DNA from: Burkholderiales bacterium 8X
GTDB taxonomy: Bacteria; Pseudomonadota; Gammaproteobacteria; Burkholderiales; Burkholderiaceae_C
NCBI GenBank assembly: GCA_902506565.1
Contig: LR732703.1
Location: 1,782,643-1,846,642, forward strand
Direction of reading: 5' to 3'
DNA length: 64,000 bases
In this document: piece after piece, positions 9,005 through 17,397 of the stretch
Numbering within the stretch: position 1 is the first letter of the stretch
Layout of the letters: every line of letters starts with the position of its first letter
Position numbers and translations under genes: made by a program
The notes under the pieces: model-generated
Told to the model about the DNA's origin: nothing
Database searches by the model: none
What the model saw: only the letters and a program-made list of their open reading frames with translations

Positions 9005-9243
9005 CACAACAGCCTCGGTGCCTTTGCGGCGAACGACGAGATCGCCGATAGGTTAACGCGGTGAGTGGTTTGACAAGAAGGGCGCTGTGCCCGCGACGTC
9101 AATTCGCCGAATTGAAGAAGCGTGATGAGTCGGGCCATGTGTTCTGCTCCGGTGGTCGCCAATGCAGCGCCCGACATGATTGCTCAACCCGCCGAGCAAG
9201 CACCGCCCTCCTCTCTTCACATCTCAAACCGCCCGTTCATATT

Positions 9244-10167
9244 TCACGTTTTGCCCGGCCCCACCCTCGCCTCCTCCATCACCCGCCAAGCCGCCCCCAC
9301 CCGCGCCAACTTATCCGGATTCCTCTGCACATGAATCCGCACGATCCGATCCCCCGCCATCTCGAACGCCTGCGCGGACTCCAGCACCCCGTCGATGAAG
9401 CGCAGCACGCCCCAGGTCTCGTTGATGACCGCGAGCTGGATCTTCTGCCGCTCACCGTATCTCAGCGCCGACGCAAAGAAGAGCTGCGCAATCCGCTGCG
9501 CGCCTTCCAGCGGCTTGCCGAAGCTCGGCACCTTGCCGCCGCCATCGCCCAGCAACTCGGCTTCGGGCGCCAGCATCGACTTCAAGCCGGCGATGTCACC
9601 GGTCTGCATCGCCGCGACAAAACGTTCCATCACGCGCCGGTGGGTCTCGGGCGTGACGGTCTGCCGCGGGCCTTCGGCTTCGCGCAGCTGCTTCTTCGCG
9701 CGGTGCACCAGCTGCCGGCAGGCAGCCTCGCTCTTGCCGATGACACTCGCGACTTCGTCGTAGTCGGCATCGAAGACCTCGCGCATCAAGAAAGCGGCGC
9801 GGGCCTCGGGCGCCAGCCTTTCGAGCATGAAGAGGAACGCCATCGAGATGTCGTCGGCTCGGCCGAGGACCTGTTCCGGCGTGGGCGGCGAGTCGGATAG
9901 CTGCGGCTCGGGCAGCCACAAGCCGGGGTACTGCTCGCGCCGCACCTTGGCCATTCGAAGGCGGTCGATCGCGAGCCGGGTGGTGGTGGTCACCAGCCAC
10001 GCCTCGGGCTTGTCGAAGGCGGCGGCCGGGTCGTGTATCTCGTGCCAGCGCAACCACACGTCTTGCACCACCTCCTCGGCCTCCTCCGTGGAGCCGAGCA
10101 TTCGGTAGGCGATGCGCTGCAGCCGCTTGCGGCTGGCCTGGAACAGATCGGTGGGCGAGGCTGGCAT
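9244..10167 (-). CDS. ECF sigma factor, SigJ type with SnoaL-like tail
   Basis: A 307-residue extracytoplasmic-function sigma factor. Region 2 is seen in IAYRMLGSTEEAEEVVQDV and region 4 in DEVASVIGKSEAACRQLVHR. The C-terminal third (about 195-307) resembles a SnoaL-like domain, as in SigJ/ECF41 sigma factors, where this tail regulates activity in place of a classical anti-sigma factor. The start chosen, MPASPTDLF, avoids a Ser-rich upstream extension. It lies 74 bases downstream of a carboxymuconolactone-decarboxylase-like gene in the same direction, the usual partner and target of ECF41 factors, so autoregulation of the pair is likely. Confidence 0.9.
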   Translation of the reverse strand: MPASPTDLFQASRKRLQRIAYRMLGSTEEAEEVVQDVWLRWHEIHDPAAAFDKPEAWLVTTTTRLAIDRLRMAKVRREQYPGLWLPEPQLSDSPPTPEQVLGRADDISMAFLFMLERLAPEARAAFLMREVFDADYDEVASVIGKSEAACRQLVHRAKKQLREAEGPRQTVTPETHRRVMERFVAAMQTGDIAGLKSMLAPEAELLGDGGGKVPSFGKPLEGAQRIAQLFFASALRYGERQKIQLAVINETWGVLRFIDGVLESAQAFEMAGDRIVRIHVQRNPDKLARVGAAWRVMEEARVGPGKT

Positions 10168-10241
10168 GGCGAGCAGGCTACCGCACGATGCCGCGGATGA
10201 CGCCGATGGCGATGACGATGACGCTGACGATCGGGGCCGCA

Positions 10242-10763
10242 TCAGTGCAGGTCGGCCTTGTCGAGCCCGAAGGCCTTGTCGAGCGAACCCGGCACCGATC
10301 GGAAGGCGGCGTTGACGCGGTTCCAGGCATTGATGCTCATGACGACGAAGCTCAGGTCCGAAAGCTCCTTGTCGCTGAAGTGGCTGCGCGCCGCTTCGAA
10401 GTCCTCGTCGCCGACGCCGTCCGCCGGCAGGCGGGTCAAGACTTCGGTCCAGGCCAGCGCGGCGCGCTCCCGCTCCGAAAAGAGCGGCGACTCGCGCCAG
10501 ATGGCGACATGATGCAGCCGCAACTCACGCTCGCCGGCCAGCCTAGCCTGCTTGACGTGCATGTCGAGGCAAAAGGCGCAGCCATTGAGCTGCGAGGCGC
10601 GAATGTCGACCAGCAATCGGGTCGGCGCCTCAATGGCACAGGTGCCCAGTGCGCCGGAGAAGGCGCTGAACTTCTTGAACAGCTCGGGCGATTGCTGCAT
10701 GTAGTCGATGCGTTGGCTCATGGTGTCGGGTGCCTTGGATGTGGGTTGCATGGGTTGTTCCAT
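10242..10763 (-). CDS. AhpD-like / carboxymuconolactone decarboxylase family protein
   Basis: A 173-residue alkylhydroperoxidase-AhpD fold protein. The peroxidatic-type pair is visible as CAFCLDMHVKQA (Cys62, Cys65 and a conserved His), preceded by RASQLNG, both typical of the AhpD subfamily of carboxymuconolactone-decarboxylase-like proteins. Such proteins act as antioxidant enzymes using the CxxC pair; true decarboxylase activity is unlikely. The real start may be the later ATG at 10721 (MSQRIDY), a common beginning in this family. It precedes and is probably co-transcribed with the ECF sigma gene, which likely controls it. Confidence 0.85.
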   Translation of the reverse strand: MEQPMQPTSKAPDTMSQRIDYMQQSPELFKKFSAFSGALGTCAIEAPTRLLVDIRASQLNGCAFCLDMHVKQARLAGERELRLHHVAIWRESPLFSERERAALAWTEVLTRLPADGVGDEDFEAARSHFSDKELSDLSFVVMSINAWNRVNAAFRSVPGSLDKAFGLDKADLH

Positions 10764-10808
10764 ACATCCAAGACGGGCGAGCCCGCCGGTTTGTGACAGC
10801 GCCGGCGA

Positions 10809-12932
10809 CTAGCTCGGCGCCGAGATGTTGCGCATGATGAGCTTCTTCTCCGTCAACTTTCCGTAGTGCGCCAGCAGTTGACCGTCGTCGTCCAGATGGT
10901 CGGGCGCGGGAATGACGACGGTGCCGTCTCGCTCCTTCACCTTCGGGCTGACCGACCACGTCACCTGGCCATGCGACAGCGAGAACTGAATGCAGTCGTC
11001 CACGGCGCCGGTCACCAGGTGTGCCTCGGGCGCCATGAGCTCACCCGCCATATAGACTGGCGCCCCGCCGTTTCGGGAAAGATAGTTGTGTCGACGGTAG
11101 ATCTGATACATGTCGTCGAAGCGCTCGATATAGTTGGCACACGCCTCCTTGGCCGTCGGGCCGGCGCTGAAGGTCTTCGATTTCCCTTCGAGATAAATCA
11201 GGCCGTGCTTCATGGGCATCTTTCCGCACCGCAAGTCGGGGTTGCAGAAGGTGTTCAACAAGACGCTGTTCCAGCCACGGAGCTCGGACTTGCCGGTGAG
11301 ATGCTTCTTCAGGTGCTTGCCAGCGACCTGGACGATCATGAGCATGTTGCTGGGTGCGTGAAAACGGTAGAGCAACACATGGTCCTTCCGAAGGTGGAAG
11401 TGACATTCATCCCCGCCCATGTCGATCGAGAAGACGACATATGAAACCAGCTCGTGGTTGCGGCTGACGGCCACCAACGACTTGAAGTCGCGCGCGTCCC
11501 GCACCTTGGCTTCGTTGCTGGAGGACCGGTCGAGTGAAAGTCCGGTCGGGCTGTAGGTGAGCGTGAGCCGCGAGAACCCTTCGAGCAGCGGGCTCTCGGC
11601 ATGGTTCGAGATCAGCAGCGTCTGGCCCGAGGGGTCGGCTTCGATCAGGAAGTCGCTGTAAGGGCAATGCTCGACGCCTTTGGCGACCCCGATCTCCAAG
11701 GACCTGAAGGTCCATTCGGCCGGCACCGGGCCGGGCTTCGCGACAGCCGTCGAGGTCGTCGTGGTGGACGGCGTGGTCGCCGTGCTGGTCGTGGTCGTGG
11801 TCGTGGTCGTGGCCGTGGACGGGGACGTGGGCGTCGATGTGGTGCTGGACGTCGTCGGCGATGACTTGTCGCCGCCAGAGTCAGCCCCGTCCGGGGCTTT
11901 CGGCAACTCCCTGATGAGGTTCTTAAACAGCGTTGCGGCCGAATTGCGTCCCACGATCTGGTAGTCGATGCGTTGGCTTGCCGTCTGCTTCTTCTGCGCG
12001 GCGACGGTCTTCAGGCTAGAGATGCAGCGCTCAACATGCATTCGAAGGGTGGGCACCATGATCCAGTCGCCCACGACCAGCACCGACAAGGTCTTGCTCG
12101 GCGCATGAAAAAGAACCAACACCGCTTCGTCCGGCTTGCGGTTGCAAATGACCTTGCGATCCAGACCGAGGTCGATGGTCGCATTGCGCCAGCCTTCGAT
12201 CTTGTAGTTGCCGGGTGGCTGCGTCTTGCGAGCTGTCATCGACATCCTGAGCAAACGCGCTTCCTGCTGCGCGGTGGACTGCGCCGGCAGCTTGTTCGGC
12301 AGGTCCGGCAGCGTCGGCATCGAGCCCGAGGTGGAGCTCAGTGTCGCCTTCACCCGGGCGATCTGTTCTTTCGCTTCGGCCAACAGGTCGTCCAACCCCG
12401 GGGAGCCGTCTTCGTCACTCGAATCGTCATCCTCTTCGACTTGGGACGACGGATGTTCTACGGGAGGCGCCGAGAAGCTCACGACCTCTTGCGGCAACGC
12501 ACGAGCGTCCAGATCCTGCCAGTCGAACGGCGGGTTGGCCTCCTTGGCCGTGAACATGCCTTTGTCGCCTAACGAGATCAAGACGCTGCCCGCCGCGCCT
12601 TGACGGGTCAACCAGACCCTCCAGGACTCGAAATAACTGCAGAAGACTCGGCTCAACAGGGTCTCGGCCGGCGCCGAGTGGACCACGATGGCTTGCGACG
12701 AGTTTTCCGAGCTCGGTGGATAAGGCGCCAGCTTCGCCAGCAGAAGAATGGCCAGGTGTGCAGGAAAGTCCTTCACGCACACGGCGAGTCCCAACAAGGC
12801 CTGCTCGAGATCGTAGTAGAGGATGGTGTGCGCTCCCGGCGAGTCGGGCACGAGGAAGCGGTAGTCCCCCATCTCGTCGGGCTTGACCCGAAGCAACACG
12901 ACCTGGCCAGGCTTGATTCGGTAGTCTTTCAT
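10809..12932 (-). CDS. large hypothetical protein with Thr-rich linker
   Basis: A 707-residue protein I cannot assign. The first 100 residues (MKDYRIKPGQ...) and the last 130 are homologous to the two halves of the next gene upstream, so these proteins form a paralogous family. The central part has related segments ending in LVLFHAPSKTLSVLVVGD and LLYRFHAPSNMLMIVQVAG, suggesting repeated domains. A Thr/Ser-rich linker near residues 355-395 is encoded by a GGTCGT repeat. There is no signal peptide or membrane segment, so it is probably cytoplasmic or exported by a non-Sec route. Repeated HAPS motifs and several Cys residues are notable. Confidence 0.75.
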   Translation of the reverse strand: MKDYRIKPGQVVLLRVKPDEMGDYRFLVPDSPGAHTILYYDLEQALLGLAVCVKDFPAHLAILLLAKLAPYPPSSENSSQAIVVHSAPAETLLSRVFCSYFESWRVWLTRQGAAGSVLISLGDKGMFTAKEANPPFDWQDLDARALPQEVVSFSAPPVEHPSSQVEEDDDSSDEDGSPGLDDLLAEAKEQIARVKATLSSTSGSMPTLPDLPNKLPAQSTAQQEARLLRMSMTARKTQPPGNYKIEGWRNATIDLGLDRKVICNRKPDEAVLVLFHAPSKTLSVLVVGDWIMVPTLRMHVERCISSLKTVAAQKKQTASQRIDYQIVGRNSAATLFKNLIRELPKAPDGADSGGDKSSPTTSSTTSTPTSPSTATTTTTTTTSTATTPSTTTTSTAVAKPGPVPAEWTFRSLEIGVAKGVEHCPYSDFLIEADPSGQTLLISNHAESPLLEGFSRLTLTYSPTGLSLDRSSSNEAKVRDARDFKSLVAVSRNHELVSYVVFSIDMGGDECHFHLRKDHVLLYRFHAPSNMLMIVQVAGKHLKKHLTGKSELRGWNSVLLNTFCNPDLRCGKMPMKHGLIYLEGKSKTFSAGPTAKEACANYIERFDDMYQIYRRHNYLSRNGGAPVYMAGELMAPEAHLVTGAVDDCIQFSLSHGQVTWSVSPKVKERDGTVVIPAPDHLDDDGQLLAHYGKLTEKKLIMRNISAPS
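11787..11810. repeat. GGTCGT hexanucleotide repeat, four units
   Basis: Four perfect copies of GGTCGT in a longer imperfect GTC/GTG tract (about 11750-11860). Read on the minus strand it encodes the Thr-rich linker of the 707-residue protein. Length changes of six bases would keep the frame and alter linker length. Confidence 0.85.
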
Positions 12933-13080
12933 CTTGCACCGCCTTCTCGTTCATTGCCGCGGCCCGAGATGGGCCGCTCTCTAAGCATTGGAGGCGCAAG
13001 GCAGCCGACCGCCAATCCGCGCATTGCGGTAGGCAGCCGGCCCCAGCGCGTTCCGGCGATCGAAAGCGACCGCGCACGAG

Positions 13081-13720
13081 TCAGGCGTTGGGCAACGACT
13101 CGAACAACTGGTACTTCTTGATGCCGTAGCTGGCGTAGAAGCTCAGCCGCTTGGCCGGGTCGTCGGCCGTGTTGCGGATCAAGGCGCAATGGTCGTCTTG
13201 AAATGGCTTCGGCTGCACCGCGCACTTGAGCTGGTCGCCAAGGATGGTGAACTGCAACACATGATCCTTGGGGCAGTCCAGTTCCGTCACGATCGGCTTC
13301 TTCAGTTGCGCGACGTAGTACCGGGTCTTGCCACTCTCGCTAGCCGGCTTTTCCTTGCTGGCCAGGTACTGGGCGAAGGCGGCGTCGAAGTGCTTGACGT
13401 AATCGGCGCAGATCTTGCCCGGACTCTTGCCCAGCCTTTGCCAACTCGGCTCCCCCAACACTCGTGTGAAGCACGATGATGTGATCGCCTTGCTCGACCT
13501 CTCGATAGAAGTTGCCGCACTCGATCAGCAGCGCCTCTGCGAAGCGCGGGTCGAATTCGGGCGCGCAGACCGCAATGCTCAGTATCTCGCTCTGGACGTC
13601 GTAGTTGATGAAGGTGTGCCTTCCTTCTGCGTGTTCGATCAGGAACCGGTGGTCCTTCAACTCGTCCTGCTTGATTTCGAATGCCCAGAGTCGACCGGGG
13701 TTGATTGCGTATGACTTCAT
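13081..13720 (-). pseudogene. paralogue of the 707-residue protein, frameshifted at a G5 run
   Basis: Two frames make up one gene. The N-terminal half starts at ATG 13720 (MKSYAINPGR) after GGGATCGAG and runs to HIIVLHT; the C-terminal half continues in another frame as LGEPSWQRLGKSP and ends at 13081. Both halves align with the ends of the adjacent 707-residue protein. The frames meet at a run of five C on the plus strand (13452-13456); a run of four would join them into one protein of about 212 residues. This could be a true inactivating mutation, phase variation or a sequencing error. If intact it would be a single-domain version of its large neighbour, with which it is co-directional. Confidence 0.8.
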
Positions 13721-13843
13721 GTTCTCGATCCCTTGAGTGTTCGCCCGCCGATGCGGCTGCGATGGATCGATTGGACTCAACAGACTCTGCAGTCACAATC
13801 ACTGCATTGCGCTAGTCGCATGAGTTCAACGCGCGAGGTAACG

Positions 13844-13987
13844 ATGATCAAGTGGTCGATTGCGATGACGCTTTGCGTGGCGCTTGCAGGCTGTGCGAGC
13901 GCACCGCCGCCCGAGTACCCGATCTGTTCGGTGCAGCCCGGCACCTATGCCTGCCAGGTCGACCAGTACAACCGGGTCAATGAGTGA
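13844..13987 (+). CDS. very small lipoprotein
   Basis: A 47-residue peptide. The start ATG follows GAGGTAACG. The N-terminus MIKWSIAMTLCVALAGC is a lipoprotein signal peptide with lipobox LAGC; the mature part is only about 30 residues with two further Cys, which could form a disulfide. A frame extends further upstream but is non-coding in character. It is transcribed away from the frameshifted gene. Short Cys-containing lipoproteins like this are common in Burkholderiales and mostly uncharacterised. Confidence 0.65.
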   Translation: MIKWSIAMTLCVALAGCASAPPPEYPICSVQPGTYACQVDQYNRVNE

Positions 13988-14023
13988 ACGAGCGACGCGC
14001 AATGCCGCAGGTCGACGAGCCGG

Positions 14024-15349
14024 CTAGCTTCGTTGCTTGCGCCAGGAGTTCTTGATGCGGATGCGATCGCCTTCGAAGGTGAAGAGGTCGACGCCGTTCG
14101 CCTCCACCTCGCGCCCGTCGCTGGCGCGGGTACCCGTGAAGGTCCACTCCGAAACGCCCCGGTCGCCGTGGACGAAGTGCCGGGCGTTGCGCCACTGCGC
14201 ATCGGGGTAGTCCGCAAAGGTTTGCTCGAAGGCCGCCCGCACGGCTGCCGTGCCGACATGCCGGGCGCCGCAGGGCTCGCTGCCGAAGCTGGCCTCGAAC
14301 ACGCAGTCAGGCGTCATGAACCGCATCAGCGCCTCGGCATCGTGGCGATTGAAGGCATCGGCGAAGGCCTGCAACATCTCCGCATCGGGCGGCGCCGCCA
14401 ACGCGCGATCGAGGAAGTCGTCGATGGCCTGCATGAGCGTCGTGTGCAGGGCCGTACCGTTCTTCTCCCGATGCGTGACCGGCGCTTCGGCCGGGTAGAA
14501 GTGGCCGGCGCCAGGTACATGCACCTGCTCGCACGCCAGCCCCGCGCCGCTCAGCTGCTCGGCGATCCGCCCGGTCGCATCGCGCACGTAGTCGAGGTCG
14601 TCTTCGGCGGAGACGAGCAAGGTGGCCGGCCCTTTTCCGCCGGCAGACCGCAGATGCCGCTTAAGGTCTTCGGCATCGACGAAACCCGACAGGCTGAGCA
14701 CCGCCGCGATCGGCGCCTTTTCGCCGAATGCGGCGTTGAGCGCAGTCCGCGCGCCGGCCGAAAAGCCGCCCACCGCGATGCGATCGGTATCGACCTGCCA
14801 TTCGGCCGCACGGGTGCGCAGGTAGTGCACGGCCGCTGCCATGTCGTCGCTGGCGGACTCGATGCCACGCCACAGCTGGTCGGGTGTCGCGAGCGGCAGG
14901 CCGAGGATGCGGCGCACCACGTCGACGCGCGAGGTGGGGATGCGTTGCGGCGATGCGATCACCGGCGTGGCGCCGGGCTCGGGGTCTTCGGTGACCAGGC
15001 GGTAGTCGATGGCGCAGGCCACGTAGCCGCGGCGCGCCAGGCGCTCGCAGTATTCGGCGATGGCGGTGTTGCTGCCGCCTTCGAACGAGTCGTTTTCCTT
15101 CGAGCCGCGGTGAAAGGCGCCGCCGAAGGCCAGGACCACTGCCGGCCGTGCTGCGCCACGGTTGCGCCACCCGACTTCAATTCTCGATTCAGCTTCAGCT
15201 TCAGCTTCAGCTTCGGATGAGGCTTCGAGCACGGGCAGGTACAGGTCGAGCTTGAGCGGCCGCGGCCTGGGCCCTTCGGGGCTGCTTCGCTGCACCAACC
15301 CATGGCCGTAGGTCAGGTCGCGATGGATCTCGACGCGCAAGCTCTTCAT
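14024..15349 (-). CDS. alpha/beta hydrolase fused to a SnoaL-like domain
   Basis: A 441-residue two-domain protein. The first 310 residues form an alpha/beta-hydrolase: an oxyanion-loop-like FGGAFHRGSKEND, nucleophile elbow GGFSAG near residue 196, an acid in SAEDDLDY and a catalytic His in VPGAGHFYP. The last 125 residues (AFADAFNRHDAEALMRFM onward) are a SnoaL/NTF2-like domain, usually a separate protein. Near residue 45 an acidic Glu-Ala repeat is encoded by a hexanucleotide microsatellite. It begins 9 bases after the Bug-type binding-protein gene and shares its direction, so the two probably form an operon, perhaps for an ester or carboxylate brought in by the transporter. Substrate unknown. 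Confidence 0.8.
   Translation of the reverse strand: MKSLRVEIHRDLTYGHGLVQRSSPEGPRPRPLKLDLYLPVLEASSEAEAEAEAESRIEVGWRNRGAARPAVVLAFGGAFHRGSKENDSFEGGSNTAIAEYCERLARRGYVACAIDYRLVTEDPEPGATPVIASPQRIPTSRVDVVRRILGLPLATPDQLWRGIESASDDMAAAVHYLRTRAAEWQVDTDRIAVGGFSAGARTALNAAFGEKAPIAAVLSLSGFVDAEDLKRHLRSAGGKGPATLLVSAEDDLDYVRDATGRIAEQLSGAGLACEQVHVPGAGHFYPAEAPVTHREKNGTALHTTLMQAIDDFLDRALAAPPDAEMLQAFADAFNRHDAEALMRFMTPDCVFEASFGSEPCGARHVGTAAVRAAFEQTFADYPDAQWRNARHFVHGDRGVSEWTFTGTRASDGREVEANGVDLFTFEGDRIRIKNSWRKQRS
15188..15211. repeat. TTCAGC hexanucleotide repeat inside hydrolase gene
   Basis: Four perfect TTCAGC units. On the coding strand they give alternating Glu-Ala residues. The repeat is in frame, so expansion or loss would change only linker length. 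Confidence 0.9.
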
Positions 15350-15358
15350 GCCGACTCC

Positions 15359-16348
15359 TCAATCGATGGTGGCGCCCGACTCCCGCGCGACCTTGCCCCA
15401 GACCTGCACGTTGGCCGCGAAGGCTTTCGACCAATCGGCTGCGCTGGGCGCAGGTTCCACCGGAATGGAGCCGGTGTCCAGCAGGAGGCTGCGCATGTCG
15501 GGCTGCGCCATGACCTTGTTGATGGCGGCATTGAGCCGCATCGTCACGGCCGCGTCCATTCGCGCCGGGCCGAAGATGGCATACCAGCCGACGGTGTCGA
15601 ACGGCAGGCCAGCCTGCGTGAGCGTTGGCACGTCGGGGAACACGGGCGTGCGGGCCGGGCCGGTGATGGCGAGCGCACGCAGGCGGCCGGCCTTGATGAG
15701 CGGCGTCATCGAGACGACGTCCATGATGGCGATGTCGAGCTGCCCCGACAGGATGTCCGGCAGCGCGGCCTGGCCGCCCTTGTACGGCACGTGCGTCATC
15801 TGGATCTTGGCCAGCGCCTTCCAGCTTTCGCCGACCAGGTGCGGCGGCGAGCCGTTGCCGAAGGTGGCATAGCTCAACGCCGCGGCGTCCTTGCGGGCGG
15901 CTGCATTGACGTCGGCGATGGTCTTGTACGGCGAGTCGGCCCGGGTCACCACCAGGAGCGGCACCGATGCGACCTGTGCCACCGGCGTGAAGTCCTTTAC
16001 CGGATCGAAGGCCAGCGACTTGAAGAGCGCCGGCGCGATCGCGAACGGCGCTGCGGTCAACATCAGCGTGTAGCCATCGGGCGCGGCGCGTGCCACCGCC
16101 TCGGCGCCGATGTTGCCGCTGGCACCGGCGCGGTTCTCGACCACGACCGGCTGCCCCATCTCTTGGCGCAAGCGCTCGCCGAGGCGCCGCGCCACGATGT
16201 CGGTGCCGCCGCCTGCCGGGAACGGCACGATCAGCTTGATCGGCTTGTCCGGGTAGCTCTGCGGCTGCGCGTGCGCTCCGCCGCTGATGGTTGCGAGCAT
16301 CGCGCCACCTAGGCCGAGGCCGAGCAGAAGTCGTCTTGAGAAATTCAT
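15359..16348 (-). CDS. Bug-family tripartite tricarboxylate transporter binding protein
   Basis: A 329-residue periplasmic solute-binding protein of the Bug/TctC family. An N-terminal signal peptide (RRLLLGLGLGGAML, cleavage near AHA) precedes the family signature YPDKPIKLIVPFPAGGG, and further on VENRAGASGNIG, APDGYTL and VPYKGG are typical. Bug proteins bind carboxylated or small polar solutes; most lack adjacent membrane subunits, as here. A LysR regulator is divergently encoded only 35 bases away, and a hydrolase follows in the same operon. This suggests that the regulator controls the transporter and hydrolase together. Ligand cannot be read from sequence. Confidence 0.93.
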   Translation of the reverse strand: MNFSRRLLLGLGLGGAMLATISGGAHAQPQSYPDKPIKLIVPFPAGGGTDIVARRLGERLRQEMGQPVVVENRAGASGNIGAEAVARAAPDGYTLMLTAAPFAIAPALFKSLAFDPVKDFTPVAQVASVPLLVVTRADSPYKTIADVNAAARKDAAALSYATFGNGSPPHLVGESWKALAKIQMTHVPYKGGQAALPDILSGQLDIAIMDVVSMTPLIKAGRLRALAITGPARTPVFPDVPTLTQAGLPFDTVGWYAIFGPARMDAAVTMRLNAAINKVMAQPDMRSLLLDTGSIPVEPAPSAADWSKAFAANVQVWGKVARESGATID

Positions 16349-16383
16349 CGCCTGGGCTCCGCTGCGTGGAAGAAGGATGCCGC

Positions 16384-17382
16384 ATGATGGGCTTTCGCGG
16401 CATCATGATCCAGCATCCTTTTCGACTCGATCCATCGCAAAGCCTTATGCCAGCCGATCCGGGGCAACTCGCACTCAACCTTCGCCGGCTGCGCCTTCGG
16501 CACCTGGAGATCCTGCTGGCGCTCGATCGCCACGGCAGCCTGACCGCCACCGCCGACGCCATGGGCGTGAGCCAGCCGGCGATGTCCCAGTGGCTGGCCG
16601 AGATCGAGGCCGCGCTGGGCGTGCCGCTCTACCTGCGCGGCCGGCAGCTGCAGGCGACGCCGTACCTGCCGGCGGCGCTCCGGCACGCGCGCCACATGGT
16701 GGCGGACTCGAATCGGCTGCAGCTCGAGCTCGAATCGATCGCAGCCGGTTCGATGGGCCTGGTTCGCATCGGCAGCATGGGCGTGGGCACGGCCACGGTG
16801 CTGCCCCGGGCGTTGATCGACATCCGCTCGCAGGCCGAGCCGCTCGCGATCGAGGTGGTCGAGGACATCGCAGCCGGGCTGTGGGCGCGCTTCGAGCGGC
16901 GCGAGATCGAGCTCATCCTGTGCCGGCTGGACGAGCGCGCCTTCGCGCCGCATCTGCGGACCGAGGCCCTCTTCAAGGATCCGCATTGCGTGGTGGTCGG
17001 CCCGGCGCATCCGATGCTCGCGGCGGGCAAGCAGACCTGGGCGCAAGCGGCGCTCGGGCCGTGGATCCTGCCGCCGCGCGACACGGCGCTGCGCCGCGCG
17101 ATCGACAGCACCTTCCTGGACCATGGCCTGCCGCCGCCGGAGCCGTGGCTCGAGACGGCCTCGGGCACCTTGATCCAGCAGATCCTTCAGCGCACCGAAT
17201 GCCTGGCCGTCACGTCCGGGGCGGTGGCGGCCCGGGCCGAAGCGGCCGGCTTGCTCGGGACGCTGCGCCTCCGGCTCAACCACGATGTCGGTCCGGTCGG
17301 CATGGTGTGGGATGCGCAGGAAGAAAGTCCCGCGCTGCAGCGGGTGCTACAGGCGCTGCGCCGGTCGGCGCGCACCCGCTGA
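16384..17382 (+). CDS. LysR-family transcriptional regulator
   Basis: About 332 residues. The winged helix-turn-helix lies around residues 22-80 of the chosen product (LRHLEILLALDRHGSLTATA ... GVSQPAMSQWLAEIE), followed by a substrate-binding domain of the LysR fold. The start at 16384 has AGAAGGA upstream; ATGs at 16405 and 16447 are alternatives and the last would match the usual family length. It is divergent from the Bug-type gene with almost no spacer, so it most likely controls that operon from a site overlapping both promoters. Confidence 0.9.
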   Translation: MMGFRGIMIQHPFRLDPSQSLMPADPGQLALNLRRLRLRHLEILLALDRHGSLTATADAMGVSQPAMSQWLAEIEAALGVPLYLRGRQLQATPYLPAALRHARHMVADSNRLQLELESIAAGSMGLVRIGSMGVGTATVLPRALIDIRSQAEPLAIEVVEDIAAGLWARFERREIELILCRLDERAFAPHLRTEALFKDPHCVVVGPAHPMLAAGKQTWAQAALGPWILPPRDTALRRAIDSTFLDHGLPPPEPWLETASGTLIQQILQRTECLAVTSGAVAARAEAAGLLGTLRLRLNHDVGPVGMVWDAQEESPALQRVLQALRRSARTR

Positions 17383-17397
17383 CCGGCGCCGAAGCGC

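Noticed and set aside
11787..11810. GGTCGT tract as a regulatory repeat array
   Set aside because: It lies in frame within a coding sequence and simply encodes a Thr-rich linker.
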